Origin: CAYSDH01 sp964429805
GTDB taxonomy: Bacteria; Bacteroidota; Bacteroidia; Flavobacteriales_D; JABDKJ01
Length of the DNA stretch: 64,000 bases
Assembly: GCA_964429805.1 (NCBI GenBank)
Contig: CAYSDH010000004.1
Span: forward strand, 42,859-106,858
Direction: 5' to 3'
The notes beneath the pieces were generated by a model, which worked only from the letters and a program-made list of their open reading frames with translations, was not told the origin of the DNA and did not search any database. Shown piece after piece: positions 1 to 9,991 of the stretch; the first letter of the stretch is position 1; every line of letters starts with the position of its first letter. The position numbers and the translations under genes were made by a program.

Positions 1-3000
1 CTGAATTGTAGATCGACCACAGGGCCGAGTGGTGCCAAGTTGTTGTCATTGGCAAGGGCAATATCACTATCTGCTTCTCCCGAGACTGATCCTTGACCAC
101 TGACTGTAGCGGTAATGCTCACCGTCTGTCCATTGACCGTGATATCGGGTATGTTGTTGAGGTCAGTGAAGTCGATGTTAAATGGCCCTTTGAATGCCTC
201 ATCGTTGTCGGTGATACCGTCATTGTCCGTATCGAAATCCACGATGTCGGCTATGCCATCCTCATCAGTATCGGTTGCCTGCGAGGCCAAGGCGAATTTG
301 TGGCCCGAGCTGAAGTCGAAGCTTCCTGTCCAAAGTCCTCCGCTGAGCGTGAGCGCCACCGGAGTGTTGTCTGCAAAGCCATCACCTTCTGTATCGGTGA
401 TGATATAGTAGGACGTACCACCTGCCAATGAGGCGATGTTGAAATCGACATCGTCCACATCGAAAGCGAAGTGTACCGTACCTACTGTGCCGTGCTCGTA
501 TACCTGCCATTGACGTTCGGTCAGAACGTAGCCTGTAGGTGCATCTGCGCTCGTCCAGAATTCAGTCGCTCCATTGTTGGCGATGGTCTGGAAGTGGAGG
601 TCTGCGAGTGAATCTCTTGAGGCATCCTGATTGGAACTGCTGAAATCGGCATCGACCGCCAGGGTCATTATCGCGTCTGAGTTTACTGATCTTGATACCT
701 TCTGATTCAAGCGGGAAAGGCTATCCTGACCGATACCAAAAATGTCATTGGTGAAAGCTCCGGCTAAAGCCGCATCCCACATCAAAGTATTGTCACTTGC
801 AATGTAATTGACTTGACCACTGTCTAGCGTGAGACCGTATTTGAGCGAGAGGTAAGAATTGACCTTTTGTTTTTCTTCAGAAGACAGCACCCTATCATAC
901 ATGACGATTTCTGGAATTTCTCCATTCCATGATAGACCAGCACGGGCACCAATGTGTTCAGCACCAGTAAAATTTGTGGTGTTGTTATTTGTAGAAGCTA
1001 CGGTGGTGCCATTCATGAACATTGCCCAATCGTTAGTAGCCGAGTGCAGGCCATAAAGATTCCAGTTGGCAGTACTAAAACCTATAGTACCAACTGTGAT
1101 GCCTGCTTTTGCATCAAGGATGGCTCCTGTATTGGGGTTGATACCAAAGCGGTCATTGGTGCCAAAGTCATCGTAAATAGCTTGATTACTGAATGAATAA
1201 TGAGAGCCAGAATGACCTCCTAGATCAAACGGATGGCCGTTACTGCCTGAGAGATTATTGTCTTTTACTACGCTAAATACTTCTCCTGCTGATAGTCCAC
1301 CTACTATAGTTTGGTTATCGTCTCTGAGGTAGTCATTTCCATCAAACACTGCCAATTGATTGAAGTTGAGACCATTTGTGATGACCTCCGGGTCACTGTT
1401 AACATGCTCAAAATGGTTACCACAACCACTCTGGTCTTCCCAACCAGTATTGTCTACGAAAGTGCCTAAAGATTCATTACTTGCATCAAGCCAAAGGTGA
1501 ATACCGGCAGTTACACCACCGGGACCAAAATTAGGCGTAGTGTCTCGCATATAGAGTGTTGGTTCAGACGTGTTCACTTGAGAACCAAAGCCGTCTTCTT
1601 GATTGCCCGCTCCATTAGGAAACCAGTGTAAGTCGTTGGCATCACCTGTGGAATGCCAGATTATCTCGTTCAAAGGTCCACCAAGTGCAGCAGAGTTTCC
1701 TCCGTTCAAACTTCCTCCTGAACCTGGCCAGTCTGTGTCGTCATTGTTACCGTCAGAACCTAAAGTTGTAAAGGCCTTTAATCGACTTAGGTATCGTTCA
1801 TTGGTAGTTGCCCTGTCCATGGGAACTACACCAGTCGAGGTCATGCGCAATTGATTTGGCTTTGCAACAGCTAGAATTTCTCTGCACAAAATCTGATCGG
1901 CATCGATACCGATCACACTGACCTCTGGATAGCCACCGGCTGGGTTGAGTTGTGCGTTGTCTGCCGAGGCGACCATCACATAGCCATCGGCATCTACTGG
2001 ACTACAAAAGGCTTGGTCTTCAATCACAAAGCCATAGGTGCCAGGAGTGAATCCGGCTTGCTGTGAAGCAGTGTAGGCCTGGTAAAGCGAAGTATAATCT
2101 GCTGCTTTGGTCAAGGTCAAATACGTGTTGTGCGCCAATGTGATACCGATTGCTTCTCCATTGGCATCCAAAGTCGCAAGGGCTGTTGCGCCCGTTGAGA
2201 AATCACCATCTGCATCGGTCAATATGGTGAAGCCACCAAAGCCTTTGAATTTGATGTTGACCGCACCTACACCATTTACATTCTGCACATGCCATTCTCT
2301 TGATGGGCGCATGTCCATGGTCTCGAGCTCGGTGGTTTGCAACGTGAGTGATTCCCCATTGTTGGCAAGAGTCAAGAACTGTTGATCGCTAAGATCGGCC
2401 CTAGAGCCATCATTGGCCGTGGTGAAGTCTCCGCTCGTTGCCAGGGTGACTATGGTGTTGGCATTGATCGAGGTCGACACTTCTTGGTTCAAGCTAGAAC
2501 CTTCATCGAGACCTAGACCGAAAATGTCTTTGTTATACGCTCCGGCAGTTGCTGTATTCCAAAGTGTATCGCCAGTACTTGCGATGTAGTTCACCTGACC
2601 ACTGTCGAGTGTGATACCGTATTTGAGGGCGAGGTAGGACTCGATCTTCTGCTTGTCAAGCCCCGTCATTTGATCACTATATCCGATGATTTCCATCACT
2701 GGGCCATTCCAATACTGACCGGGGCTGCTCTGCGAACCGATGCTCCCTGATGTGAGTATTGTATTGGGGGTGAGATTCAATGAGGTGATCTGTTGTCCTT
2801 CTCCAAAACCGAGAATATCCGTTCCATCAAAAGTGGCCTCGGTCAGGTGGATATCACCTGCCGACCAATAGTCATCAGCTGTGGCGATATTGCTATTGGT
2901 GGTGATCACGAAGCGACCATCGTTGTTCGCACCCATGGCCCAATTCTGGTTATTGGGTGGGCTACCATAGGCGAAGGCCCAACCCCAAGTCGGAGTGGGC

Positions 3001-6000
3001 AGAGCATCTGCTTTGGATACCAAGAAGAATGATCGCTCCGATCCGCCCGCTGGTAAGCCCGTGACGTCCAGTGCGAGTCGGTCATTAGTACCATCGAAAT
3101 CCACACCGGGATTGAAGTTGGCCGCATTTTCTACGAACAATGGATCCAAGGTCGCTGTGCCTGTGGAGGTGGCATCGTTATCGCCACCTTGTAAATCTGT
3201 CCATGATGTGACCGGGTCGCCATCGGTATAGGACTCTGCATCGGCCTTGAGCCAAAGTGCGAGATCGTTAGCCACACCACCTGGTGCAACAGGAGTTGTC
3301 GCTGCGGTGGCTAAAGTAAATTTCTGTCCAGAAGTAAAGTCAAAGCTACCTGCCCAGATGCCTCCTGTGCTATCGGTGAGTGCTACTGGTGTATCGTTGC
3401 TGAAGCCATCTCCTGCGGCATCGACAATGAGGTAGTAATCTGTACCCGAGATCGGTGCGAGCAGATCAAATTCGGCATCATCGACATCGAATGCGAAGTT
3501 GACCGTGCCAACTGTTCCTTGTTCATAGGCTTGCCATTGGCGATTCATGATCTCGAAACCACTAGGCGCATCTGTGGCTGTCCAGGCGCTATCGCCACCG
3601 TTATTGGCGATGGTCTGGAAGTGGAGGTTTGCGAGTGAATTTCTTGAGCCATCCAAATTGGCTGTGCTGAAATCGGCATCTGCCGCAAGGGTCATGATGC
3701 CATCGGTGTTGACCGAGCGTGATATACGTTGGTCAAGAGTAGAAAGGCTATCGCGGCCTATGCCGAAGATGTCTTGGTCGAAACCAGTGGCCGCAGCCGA
3801 GGCGTCCCACATTTCCGCACCATCGCTCATCAGGTAATCCTGTGCGGTGGTCTGATCGAGTGTTAAGCCGTATTTGAGGGCGAGGTAGGATTGGATCTGT
3901 AGACGTCCTGTTGGATTGAGATTGCCATACACAATTAGTTCAGCCAGGTCTCCATCAAATCGTCTTCCAGTGGTATTACCCTGCGCATGGTGACCGATGG
4001 CCCAAGGTTCTGATAGAGCATGGGTGTCCCAATCATTGCCTGTGTTGGTCTGTGAATCACCACCGTTTATCTGTCTTAAAGCTGAGCCTGAGCCATCTCC
4101 ATCTAAATTGTCATACTGTGTGCTGACCAGATATGATCCTGTCTCTGATGTAGAGTTACCCCAGCCGATCGAACCCCAACGACCGCCTGACCCAGCGAGG
4201 TAGAATCGATTATTGTTAGTTGTTCCATTCATCATAATGTAGGCCGAATTATTGTTATCAGCCCCTGGTATCAGCACGTAGAATGCTTCTACACCTATTG
4301 CTGGTAGATCGGATTGAGTGAACAGGTCGCCATTGAGTTCGAAGGCCCTGCTGGTGGTCTGATCGAATCGAACGATCGGATTGAAGTTGGCTTCATTGTC
4401 CAAGTACTGACAGTTATCAATGGCGTCTTGTTGTTGTGCAAGCCATGCTGTAGTAGACTGATCATGCCACTCTTGCACAAATTCTCCATCGCTTATTGGT
4501 GTGATACCAGCATCACTGTAGGTGCCATCATCTGCCTTCATCCAGAGACGCAGGTCGGAGACTTGCCCACCCGGGGCAATGTTGCTGCTCGGGAAGACCC
4601 CTACCGGATCGGTAATGAAGGCATCTGTATCGTCCTCATCTCCAAAAGCATCATCGGTGAGGCTGTAGGTCGTCTTCAATACCGAAGAACCTGCGATGGT
4701 CACAAAGCTGTTGGAGGCAGAGAGTCCATAGTAGGAGGCGTCATTGGCTCCAGGTGCTGTCGATCCGTATTTGCGCGCGGCATAAGACGGGTCTGAGGCA
4801 CCATGCCAGTAGAGGTCGATGGTGGTATTGTCGCCCGCTGATGGACAGGTGACTGAAAAGTCGATCAGTCCGAGTGGGTAATCCTCTTGCGCGTCCAAAG
4901 ACGGCATGTCCGTTTCTGCCAGTGCAATGAAATTATTGATCGTGCCACAACCTGTGGATTCGAGAGTGACATAGTCGCCTGTTTCGGCATTGGTGGTGGT
5001 TGCCACATTGGATTGTTGGCTATCGGCTGTGCCGTCATCATTGGCATCTCCTCCATTGGGTCCGGCATCTTCTACTACATCATAGACTCCATCGTTGTCG
5101 GTATCATCACAGATGATATTGGTCGTACCACTGTCATAGGCACTTGTGTTGCCTTGTGCCAGATTGCCTCCGGCTCCGTCAGAAGGAATACCGTCACCAT
5201 CCACGCCATTGGCGGTGATGTCGATGGCTCCTAGATTATCCAGTTGTGTCCATGAGATTCCGCCATTGCCTTCGAGTGCATCGTAACAACCGTCACCATC
5301 AGAGTCTGTGTCGAGGTGATCGGGTATGCCGTCAGCATCGGAGTTGTTGTCGGCATAGAGTGGAGGAAGGCCTACTACGAAGGTGAAGCAATCGGTTCCT
5401 TCTGTTGAGTTCTTATTGAACTGCGCATCGAAACCATAGGATTGCCCATCCTTGATATTAAATGATGTATCGAAATACCGATCAAAAGAATTGGCTGTTT
5501 TATTTCTTACTATGTCTAATCCATCTGTGATGCTCGCTCCCACTGGCACGAAAGCACCACCCGTCTGATAGACATGGGTTTCTACACCATTATGTATTCC
5601 AGGTGTACTCTGTGTAACTACTGGGTCTGCATCAAGATTGTGATCGAAAATAATGGAGTGACTTCCCTCCGTTCTGGCCTGAGCTCCTGCACCAACTGCA
5701 ACTCCTTGAAAGAAATGCTCCATGGTCTCCACATCCATTCCTGATGGAGTAATCGAATAGCCCCAAGGGTGAAAGTCAGTATTGGGCATTTGGTATCTCA
5801 CTATGAAAGCTATGTTACCACTAACCATACCTGTGTCAAGAGATGGAGTAGTACCTAGTTTAAATCCATAATAGTCCAATGTCAATGAACCGAGAGAGGT
5901 TCCGTTTTCATCTTCTACTGGAATAGAGAAGTCACCAGTACCGTCACCATTGTCAGTTAGTACTACTGTTCCGAATTGATAACCAAGCTCGGTCATCTCA

Positions 6001-6326
6001 TCGGTATCGAGGATGCCATCGTTGTCGTCATCGAGGTCGTCTTCGTCTGGGACTCCGTCATCGTCTTCGTCTCCCGGGACAGGAAGTCCGGGCAGAGCTG
6101 CTGGTGGCGTGTAGGCCATGGCCGCAAATTGAGCGAGTTCAAGGGCCTCCAAAACCCCAGACTGGGCTGCTTGGTTTGCTTGGACGTTAAAGTTAAAAGT
6201 ACAAACTTGATTAACCTCAGAATAATTCACTCCTCGAACAACTGTCCCTGAGAGAATACCGAAGAGCAATAAAAATATGCAACTAAATTTAGTTATCGGC
6301 AGTGTGTATTGGTTTGATGCTTTCAT
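1..6326 (-). CDS. Giant modular cell-surface protein, N-terminal 2108 codons (partial)
   Basis: The minus-strand frame starting at the ATG at 6324-6326 is open to the left edge of the window, so the protein exceeds 2100 residues and its C-terminus is not seen. It begins MKASNQYTLPITKFSCIFLL, an extended signal-peptide-like N-terminus. Residues ~85-110 are a calcium-binding thrombospondin type 3-like run (DDDGVPDEDD, DDDNDGILD), and more such acidic repeats occur at ~330-430 and near the left edge. Three large modules follow, each starting with a LamG/concanavalin-like segment (LRLWMKADDG near 4570, LALWLKADAE near 3270, IHLWLDASNE near 1510), continuing with a YLALKYGLTLD-type motif and an 'IANNG' beta-rich stretch. 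This is typical of Bacteroidota surface or adhesin proteins exported by T9SS, but the sorting domain, expected at the C-terminus, lies outside the window. I checked the frame at several points and saw no frameshift. The ligand is unknown. Confidence 0.85.
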   Translation of the reverse strand, partial: MKASNQYTLPITKFSCIFLLLFGILSGTVVRGVNYSEVNQVCTFNFNVQANQAAQSGVLEALELAQFAAMAYTPPAALPGLPVPGDEDDDGVPDEDDLDDDNDGILDTDEMTELGYQFGTVVLTDNGDGTGDFSIPVEDENGTSLGSLTLDYYGFKLGTTPSLDTGMVSGNIAFIVRYQMPNTDFHPWGYSITPSGMDVETMEHFFQGVAVGAGAQARTEGSHSIIFDHNLDADPVVTQSTPGIHNGVETHVYQTGGAFVPVGASITDGLDIVRNKTANSFDRYFDTSFNIKDGQSYGFDAQFNKNSTEGTDCFTFVVGLPPLYADNNSDADGIPDHLDTDSDGDGCYDALEGNGGISWTQLDNLGAIDITANGVDGDGIPSDGAGGNLAQGNTSAYDSGTTNIICDDTDNDGVYDVVEDAGPNGGDANDDGTADSQQSNVATTTNAETGDYVTLESTGCGTINNFIALAETDMPSLDAQEDYPLGLIDFSVTCPSAGDNTTIDLYWHGASDPSYAARKYGSTAPGANDASYYGLSASNSFVTIAGSSVLKTTYSLTDDAFGDEDDTDAFITDPVGVFPSSNIAPGGQVSDLRLWMKADDGTYSDAGITPISDGEFVQEWHDQSTTAWLAQQQDAIDNCQYLDNEANFNPIVRFDQTTSRAFELNGDLFTQSDLPAIGVEAFYVLIPGADNNNSAYIMMNGTTNNNRFYLAGSGGRWGSIGWGNSTSETGSYLVSTQYDNLDGDGSGSALRQINGGDSQTNTGNDWDTHALSEPWAIGHHAQGNTTGRRFDGDLAELIVYGNLNPTGRLQIQSYLALKYGLTLDQTTAQDYLMSDGAEMWDASAAATGFDQDIFGIGRDSLSTLDQRISRSVNTDGIMTLAADADFSTANLDGSRNSLANLHFQTIANNGGDSAWTATDAPSGFEIMNRQWQAYEQGTVGTVNFAFDVDDAEFDLLAPISGTDYYLIVDAAGDGFSNDTPVALTDSTGGIWAGSFDFTSGQKFTLATAATTPVAPGGVANDLALWLKADAESYTDGDPVTSWTDLQGGDNDATSTGTATLDPLFVENAANFNPGVDFDGTNDRLALDVTGLPAGGSERSFFLVSKADALPTPTWGWAFAYGSPPNNQNWAMGANNDGRFVITTNSNIATADDYWSAGDIHLTEATFDGTDILGFGEGQQITSLNLTPNTILTSGSIGSQSSPGQYWNGPVMEIIGYSDQMTGLDKQKIESYLALKYGITLDSGQVNYIASTGDTLWNTATAGAYNKDIFGLGLDEGSSLNQEVSTSINANTIVTLATSGDFTTANDGSRADLSDQQFLTLANNGESLTLQTTELETMDMRPSREWHVQNVNGVGAVNIKFKGFGGFTILTDADGDFSTGATALATLDANGEAIGITLAHNTYLTLTKAADYTSLYQAYTASQQAGFTPGTYGFVIEDQAFCSPVDADGYVMVASADNAQLNPAGGYPEVSVIGIDADQILCREILAVAKPNQLRMTSTGVVPMDRATTNERYLSRLKAFTTLGSDGNNDDTDWPGSGGSLNGGNSAALGGPLNEIIWHSTGDANDLHWFPNGAGNQEDGFGSQVNTSEPTLYMRDTTPNFGPGGVTAGIHLWLDASNESLGTFVDNTGWEDQSGCGNHFEHVNSDPEVITNGLNFNQLAVFDGNDYLRDDNQTIVGGLSAGEVFSVVKDNNLSGSNGHPFDLGGHSGSHYSFSNQAIYDDFGTNDRFGINPNTGAILDAKAGITVGTIGFSTANWNLYGLHSATNDWAMFMNGTTVASTNNNTTNFTGAEHIGARAGLSWNGEIPEIVMYDRVLSSEEKQKVNSYLSLKYGLTLDSGQVNYIASDNTLMWDAALAGAFTNDIFGIGQDSLSRLNQKVSRSVNSDAIMTLAVDADFSSSNQDASRDSLADLHFQTIANNGATEFWTSADAPTGYVLTERQWQVYEHGTVGTVHFAFDVDDVDFNIASLAGGTSYYIITDTEGDGFADNTPVALTLSGGLWTGSFDFSSGHKFALASQATDTDEDGIADIVDFDTDNDGITDNDEAFKGPFNIDFTDLNNIPDITVNGQTVSITATVSGQGSVSGEADSDIALANDNNLAPLGPVVDLQF
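578..667 (-). repeat. Near-identical DNA repeat within giant gene, copy A
   Basis: About 90 bases here match 3605-3694 closely, sharing runs such as GGCGATGGTCTGGAAGTGGA. They encode the SLADLHFQTIANNG part of the third LamG-type module. Similarity at the DNA level exceeds that of most of the module, which suggests recent duplication or gene conversion between modules. Confidence 0.7.
3605..3694 (-). repeat. Near-identical DNA repeat within giant gene, copy B
   Basis: Partner of the repeat at 578-667. It encodes the SLANLHFQTIANNG segment of the first module. A more diverged protein-level counterpart lies near 2340-2450 in the middle module (LSDQQFLTLANNG). Confidence 0.7.
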
Positions 6327-6364
6327 GTGTTAGTCTTAGTATATGTGCTTAGTAATGGTGTGTT

Positions 6365-7144
6365 TTAAAAGCGATACAAATTGGTCCGTTTCATGGCTAC
6401 AGGGCCAATTGGAACTTTTGCTTTTTCGTCTTTAACCTTTTCGATTAATAAAACCTCATCATCATCCTCATCATCCATTCCCATGGACGATGAGGAAAAT
6501 GAATAAGGAAACAGATGAGCAGCTATGACATGCTCAGAAAATTGCAACCCACTTGCAACTACTAAACCTGAGTCAACCGTTGCCATGAAGTCTATTTCAT
6601 GGTTTTCTGTCGACTCAGTCATCTCCGGGTCAATCACACTGAACTCTTTATCCAAAATTTGGATACTCGTGAGTTCATACTTTTCAAGGATGTTGCGATT
6701 GACTTTTTTCGAGAGTACTGGTTGGTATATTCTTTTTGGATTATCAGCTATAATGTCTTGACTTCTCAATGTGTCAATTGAGCAGAAAGTTTGCGTTGAG
6801 TTATCAGGTGTACTCCATTTAACTGGCTTCGATATATAAGTGTACTTAGTTATGCTTTGCTGAACCGCGGCATAAAGTGAAGCTGATTCATGGCAACCTA
6901 TGTTAGGCTTCGCAAACTCTTCCACTCGCTTCACAAAATGATTTGCACAGTGATAAATAGTCTCTAGAGAAGGAATCTCCTCAGAATCATATAATCGTGA
7001 TGCGCTTTGTGGTAAAGTGCTTTGATTAGCTGACCATAAATCAATGATTCGCTCTATTAAGTTTGAGAGAGAAAAAAATGATGCATTTTCTTCTTTAATT
7101 ATATGTGTGGCAACTAATTTGTTCATGGCTAATTTATCTGCCAA
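6365..7144 (-). CDS. Hypothetical protein, 259 aa
   Basis: I do not recognise a family. There is no signal peptide and no clear membrane segment, so it is probably cytoplasmic. The C-terminal part holds a very acidic linker (GMDDEDDDEVLLIEK, about residues 220-235) followed by a basic tail. The gene ends only 38 bases upstream of the start of the giant surface protein on the same strand, so the two may share a transcript. An alternative start is the Met at residue 7. The base composition looks more AT-rich than the flanking giant genes, which fits an accessory gene. No function is proposed. Confidence 0.55.
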   Translation of the reverse strand: MADKLAMNKLVATHIIKEENASFFSLSNLIERIIDLWSANQSTLPQSASRLYDSEEIPSLETIYHCANHFVKRVEEFAKPNIGCHESASLYAAVQQSITKYTYISKPVKWSTPDNSTQTFCSIDTLRSQDIIADNPKRIYQPVLSKKVNRNILEKYELTSIQILDKEFSVIDPEMTESTENHEIDFMATVDSGLVVASGLQFSEHVIAAHLFPYSFSSSSMGMDDEDDDEVLLIEKVKDEKAKVPIGPVAMKRTNLYRF

Positions 7145-7311
7145 ATCGTAAAAAGAAACATGTTCCTTTTTGGACGAATTGACATGGTCTAAATGTATTT
7201 GGAAAGAGACTAGATTGACTTAGTGCAAAATGTCTTTATTGCACACCAGCATTGGATTAGCGACACTTTTAAGTGCTCTAAACAACCCTTTTTTTTGGGT
7301 ATTGAAACGGT

Positions 7312-7341
7312 CTGACTAACCCCTAAAAAGGGGTGCGTCAG
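7312..7341. promoter_or_regulatory. 30-bp imperfect palindrome at the end of the 81-aa gene
   Basis: An outer inverted repeat CTGAC/GTCAG (7312-7316, 7337-7341) encloses an inner ACCCC/GGGGT pair (7319-7323, 7330-7334) around TAAAAA. It overlaps the stop codon of the small gene at 7338. No U-run follows directly on the minus strand, so it may be an operator or a weak terminator. The core CCCCTAAAAAGGGG resembles the CCCCTAAATAGAGG element upstream of the oxoamine synthase gene at 10043-10056. About 20 bases further on (7285-7300) a second short hairpin AACCC/GGGT surrounds a T/A tract. Confidence 0.4.
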
Positions 7342-7583
7342 TTAAGGGAAAAATGAGTGATTATTGGCTGGGGAAAACTGGACACCTCTACAGTGTTGCG
7401 AGCGCAGCGCTTTGTAACGACTTGAACATAAAAATTGTAAATCTGGTACACCTCAATCTGGAAGAGAGAATCCACATCACGCGATTTTAATAAGACACCA
7501 TCTAACTCAATCAGTTTAAGTCTTGATTTCTTATTCAGAGAGAAAAATTCGCCTTTTGTTAGGTCCAGTTTATTCCTTACCAA
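7338..7583 (-). CDS. Small hypothetical protein, 81 aa
   Basis: The start codon lies two bases after the stop of the large oxoamine synthase-GNAT gene, so translational coupling and co-transcription are likely; this position is the main support for it being real. The protein has a hydrophobic and aromatic centre (VYQIYNFYVQVV) but no convincing signal peptide. It matches no family I recognise. It could be a small partner or modifier of the upstream enzyme. It could also be chance read-through of a non-coding tail. Confidence 0.45.
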   Translation of the reverse strand: MVRNKLDLTKGEFFSLNKKSRLKLIELDGVLLKSRDVDSLFQIEVYQIYNFYVQVVTKRCARNTVEVSSFPQPIITHFSLN

Positions 7584-7585
7584 TT

Positions 7586-9991
7586 TTAAATCTGTTCATA
7601 GTGCTCTATGGCAGACAGTACTTCTAGGTTATAGTGTTCTTTAGTTAAGGCATAGGCTTGAATCGGTCTTGACTTCGCTCCAAGTCGCTTCTTTTCAAAC
7701 GCGGCTGTAAATCCAAGTCCTACTTCTTGACATCCCAAATTCATACCCCTTGCAATGGAATGGTATAGTGATTTTCGATATATACCCTGGTCTAGATATT
7801 CGTAATCCATGCCAATGTATAACGGGTCATAAGAAGCACCGTTATGATGATTAATAATAACCGCTACCAAATCACCCTTGAGTGCGCGTAGTTCTATCGC
7901 CTCATATTCATCATGAGCAATAAGCCTTGCAAAAAATTCCGCCTTCGTCTTAAAGGTATTGATGGAAAGATTTTTACTCTTCACGTTTTGCATCAGGTTA
8001 AACCACTCCTTCACTTTTGTGCTGTCTGCTTCTTGCACTAAATGAACGGTGAAATTGTCATTCTTTTTGACAGTATCTCTGATGTGTCGCCTCCCTTTTG
8101 TTGACAATGCTTTAACATAGTTTTCCATAGTGTCAAAATCACGAATATCAAGCACATGGTCGTCTGGAAAATCTAGATTAAAGAAACCGTAGTCTAAAAT
8201 CATCTCTTTGAGGTCTACATCGTCATGATAAAAATCTCGGAGCATAATTGACTCTGCCTTTCTTTCTTCTTGCAGACTAAGTATGTACTCCAGGCATCTT
8301 TCAAAAGCCTCTCTCCACTTGCTTGAAGAGCGGTCTATATACAGATGACGACCTAGCGTAAGCCCACAACCCATGGACAGTACTCGCGAGGTCAAGTAAT
8401 AAGGGTCTTGTTTTTGTCTTATACTCTCTACATGAGCCGACACTTTAGCATCAGATAGGAAATCGTCTTTTACCAAACTAGTGCTTAAAAATGTGGCGAG
8501 AATTGGTTTCTTTTTTTCATCACGTATTATTAGATAGTCAAAGTCCCAGCGATTTTCAGGTAAAGCATTCTCTGAAGAATAGCTTTGCTCAAGCAGTCTT
8601 AAAGTGTCGGTGTCCATCATGCCCCGACCTTTAAAAAGATGATTCCACTCTTGTTGATTTACTTGATCGATGCTCTGAGCAGTTTCAATTTTTAATCCTG
8701 CCGTTTTCATTAACGAGTTGATACGCTCATACACGACATCTTCTTCACTGGCCAGTCCAAATGCTTTTCTCACTTCTTGAATAGAGTAATTTTCATCATC
8801 AAGTGCTCGAGGCAATTCTTGGGCAATGGCCGCGACTAAATTTCTTATATCTTCAAAAGACGACAAACTGGTGATGGTAAATCGGATACCTGTGTTTTTA
8901 ATCGGAACCGCAGGGAAGATTCCGATGTTGGTGAAAAATCCTGCATTCATGAGACGCTGCACTACATTATACCCAACACGTGGTAAGCCGACACCTATGA
9001 AGAAGACTGAAGTGTCATTTTCTGCAATAAGCGGAAGGCCCACCTTTTTGATCAGCATGTTGGCATAAAGAATTCGTTCTTTCAATTCTTGTTGTCTAAG
9101 AGCAATTTCATCAGAAAGTAAAATACCTGCTACAACATTTGCTGCTCCCAAACTTGCTGGTTGCATGGGGCCAGAGGTAATGAGCGGGCCTCCACAATTT
9201 CTGATATCCCTATACATCTTCTCATCAGCCGTAACAATGACCCCTCCACCAGCCGCGAAAGCTTTGTTTAAGGAAGTGGCCAAAACTAACCGCTGATGCA
9301 TCTCTCGGTTTTCGAGCACATAACCTTGCCCACGAGAGCCATAACAGCACATGGCATGTGCATCATCTAGGTATAGATGAAAAGATGGATGCCGATTAAG
9401 CATATCATATAGTTCATCCATCGGTGCTTTATCACCATACATGGAGTAGACCCCATCCCCCAGATACCAAACCTTATCTTTTTCCTTTGCATACCGTTCT
9501 ATTCGTTCTTCAAGAATATCCATACGACTGTGCCTAATCATATCTACTTTAATGCCACGTGCCCGGAGCAACTGGACAGCGGTCTGCACCGAACTGTGAG
9601 TTTGGTGGTCGATAATTATCGCATCATTATCACCTATTATGACAGGAAGGGTTGCAATGTGACCTAAAGTAGTGGTAGGCATTGCAATAGCATGAGCCCC
9701 AAAAACGGAAGAAAGTTGGTTTTCAAGTTGTTCATATAAGCCACATGACACATAGGCCCTAGACGAAGAAAATTGAGTTCCGAAATCACTAATGGCTTTT
9801 AAGGCACCGGCTCTTACGCGCTCATCAAATTCTAGGCCGAGATAGCTACAGCTGCCGAAGTTAGTGTAGGTTTTAGATTTTGATCTAAATGAATTAGCTG
9901 ATACAGCTTGAGCATTTAGGTGAATGATACCTGCCTCTTGCCCTTTATGAGCAATTTCAGTTAAGGAGTTTAGCAGTTTTATATTAGCCAT
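7586..9991 (-). CDS. Fused PLP-dependent alpha-oxoamine synthase and GNAT acyltransferase, 801 aa
   Basis: Residues ~1-415 are an alpha-oxoamine synthase (the BioF/KBL/serine palmitoyltransferase/CqsA fold), which joins an acyl thioester to an amino acid with decarboxylation. The PLP-site residues are visible: the D209-D210-A211-H212 motif and the Schiff-base lysine K243 in TSLNKAFAAGGG, with the glycine-rich stretch after it. Residues ~440-801 are a GNAT domain of the BioF2/FemAB-like type, with the typical YVKALSTKGRRHIRDTV segment near 615-640 and a C-terminal GLGFTAAFEKKRLGAK. The normal family length is about 400 residues, so this is a genuine two-enzyme fusion, and it is not the kbl of this genome (at 22851). 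It is transcribed divergently from a SEC14-like/kinase/regulator operon. Possible products are an acylated amino-ketone, a sphingoid or sulfonolipid precursor, or a signal molecule. The chemistry is inferred and the substrate is unknown. Confidence 0.85.
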   Translation of the reverse strand: MANIKLLNSLTEIAHKGQEAGIIHLNAQAVSANSFRSKSKTYTNFGSCSYLGLEFDERVRAGALKAISDFGTQFSSSRAYVSCGLYEQLENQLSSVFGAHAIAMPTTTLGHIATLPVIIGDNDAIIIDHQTHSSVQTAVQLLRARGIKVDMIRHSRMDILEERIERYAKEKDKVWYLGDGVYSMYGDKAPMDELYDMLNRHPSFHLYLDDAHAMCCYGSRGQGYVLENREMHQRLVLATSLNKAFAAGGGVIVTADEKMYRDIRNCGGPLITSGPMQPASLGAANVVAGILLSDEIALRQQELKERILYANMLIKKVGLPLIAENDTSVFFIGVGLPRVGYNVVQRLMNAGFFTNIGIFPAVPIKNTGIRFTITSLSSFEDIRNLVAAIAQELPRALDDENYSIQEVRKAFGLASEEDVVYERINSLMKTAGLKIETAQSIDQVNQQEWNHLFKGRGMMDTDTLRLLEQSYSSENALPENRWDFDYLIIRDEKKKPILATFLSTSLVKDDFLSDAKVSAHVESIRQKQDPYYLTSRVLSMGCGLTLGRHLYIDRSSSKWREAFERCLEYILSLQEERKAESIMLRDFYHDDVDLKEMILDYGFFNLDFPDDHVLDIRDFDTMENYVKALSTKGRRHIRDTVKKNDNFTVHLVQEADSTKVKEWFNLMQNVKSKNLSINTFKTKAEFFARLIAHDEYEAIELRALKGDLVAVIINHHNGASYDPLYIGMDYEYLDQGIYRKSLYHSIARGMNLGCQEVGLGFTAAFEKKRLGAKSRPIQAYALTKEHYNLEVLSAIEHYEQI

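Noticed and set aside
4314..4796. A 160-codon plus-strand frame inside the giant surface gene
   Set aside because: It is antisense to a continuous minus-strand coding frame with clear protein motifs. The reverse strand of Asp-rich repeats readily stays open.
7586..9991. Calling the fusion protein bioF or kbl
   Set aside because: The catalytic lysine context differs from kbl, the protein has an extra 385-residue GNAT half, and no biotin or threonine genes adjoin it.
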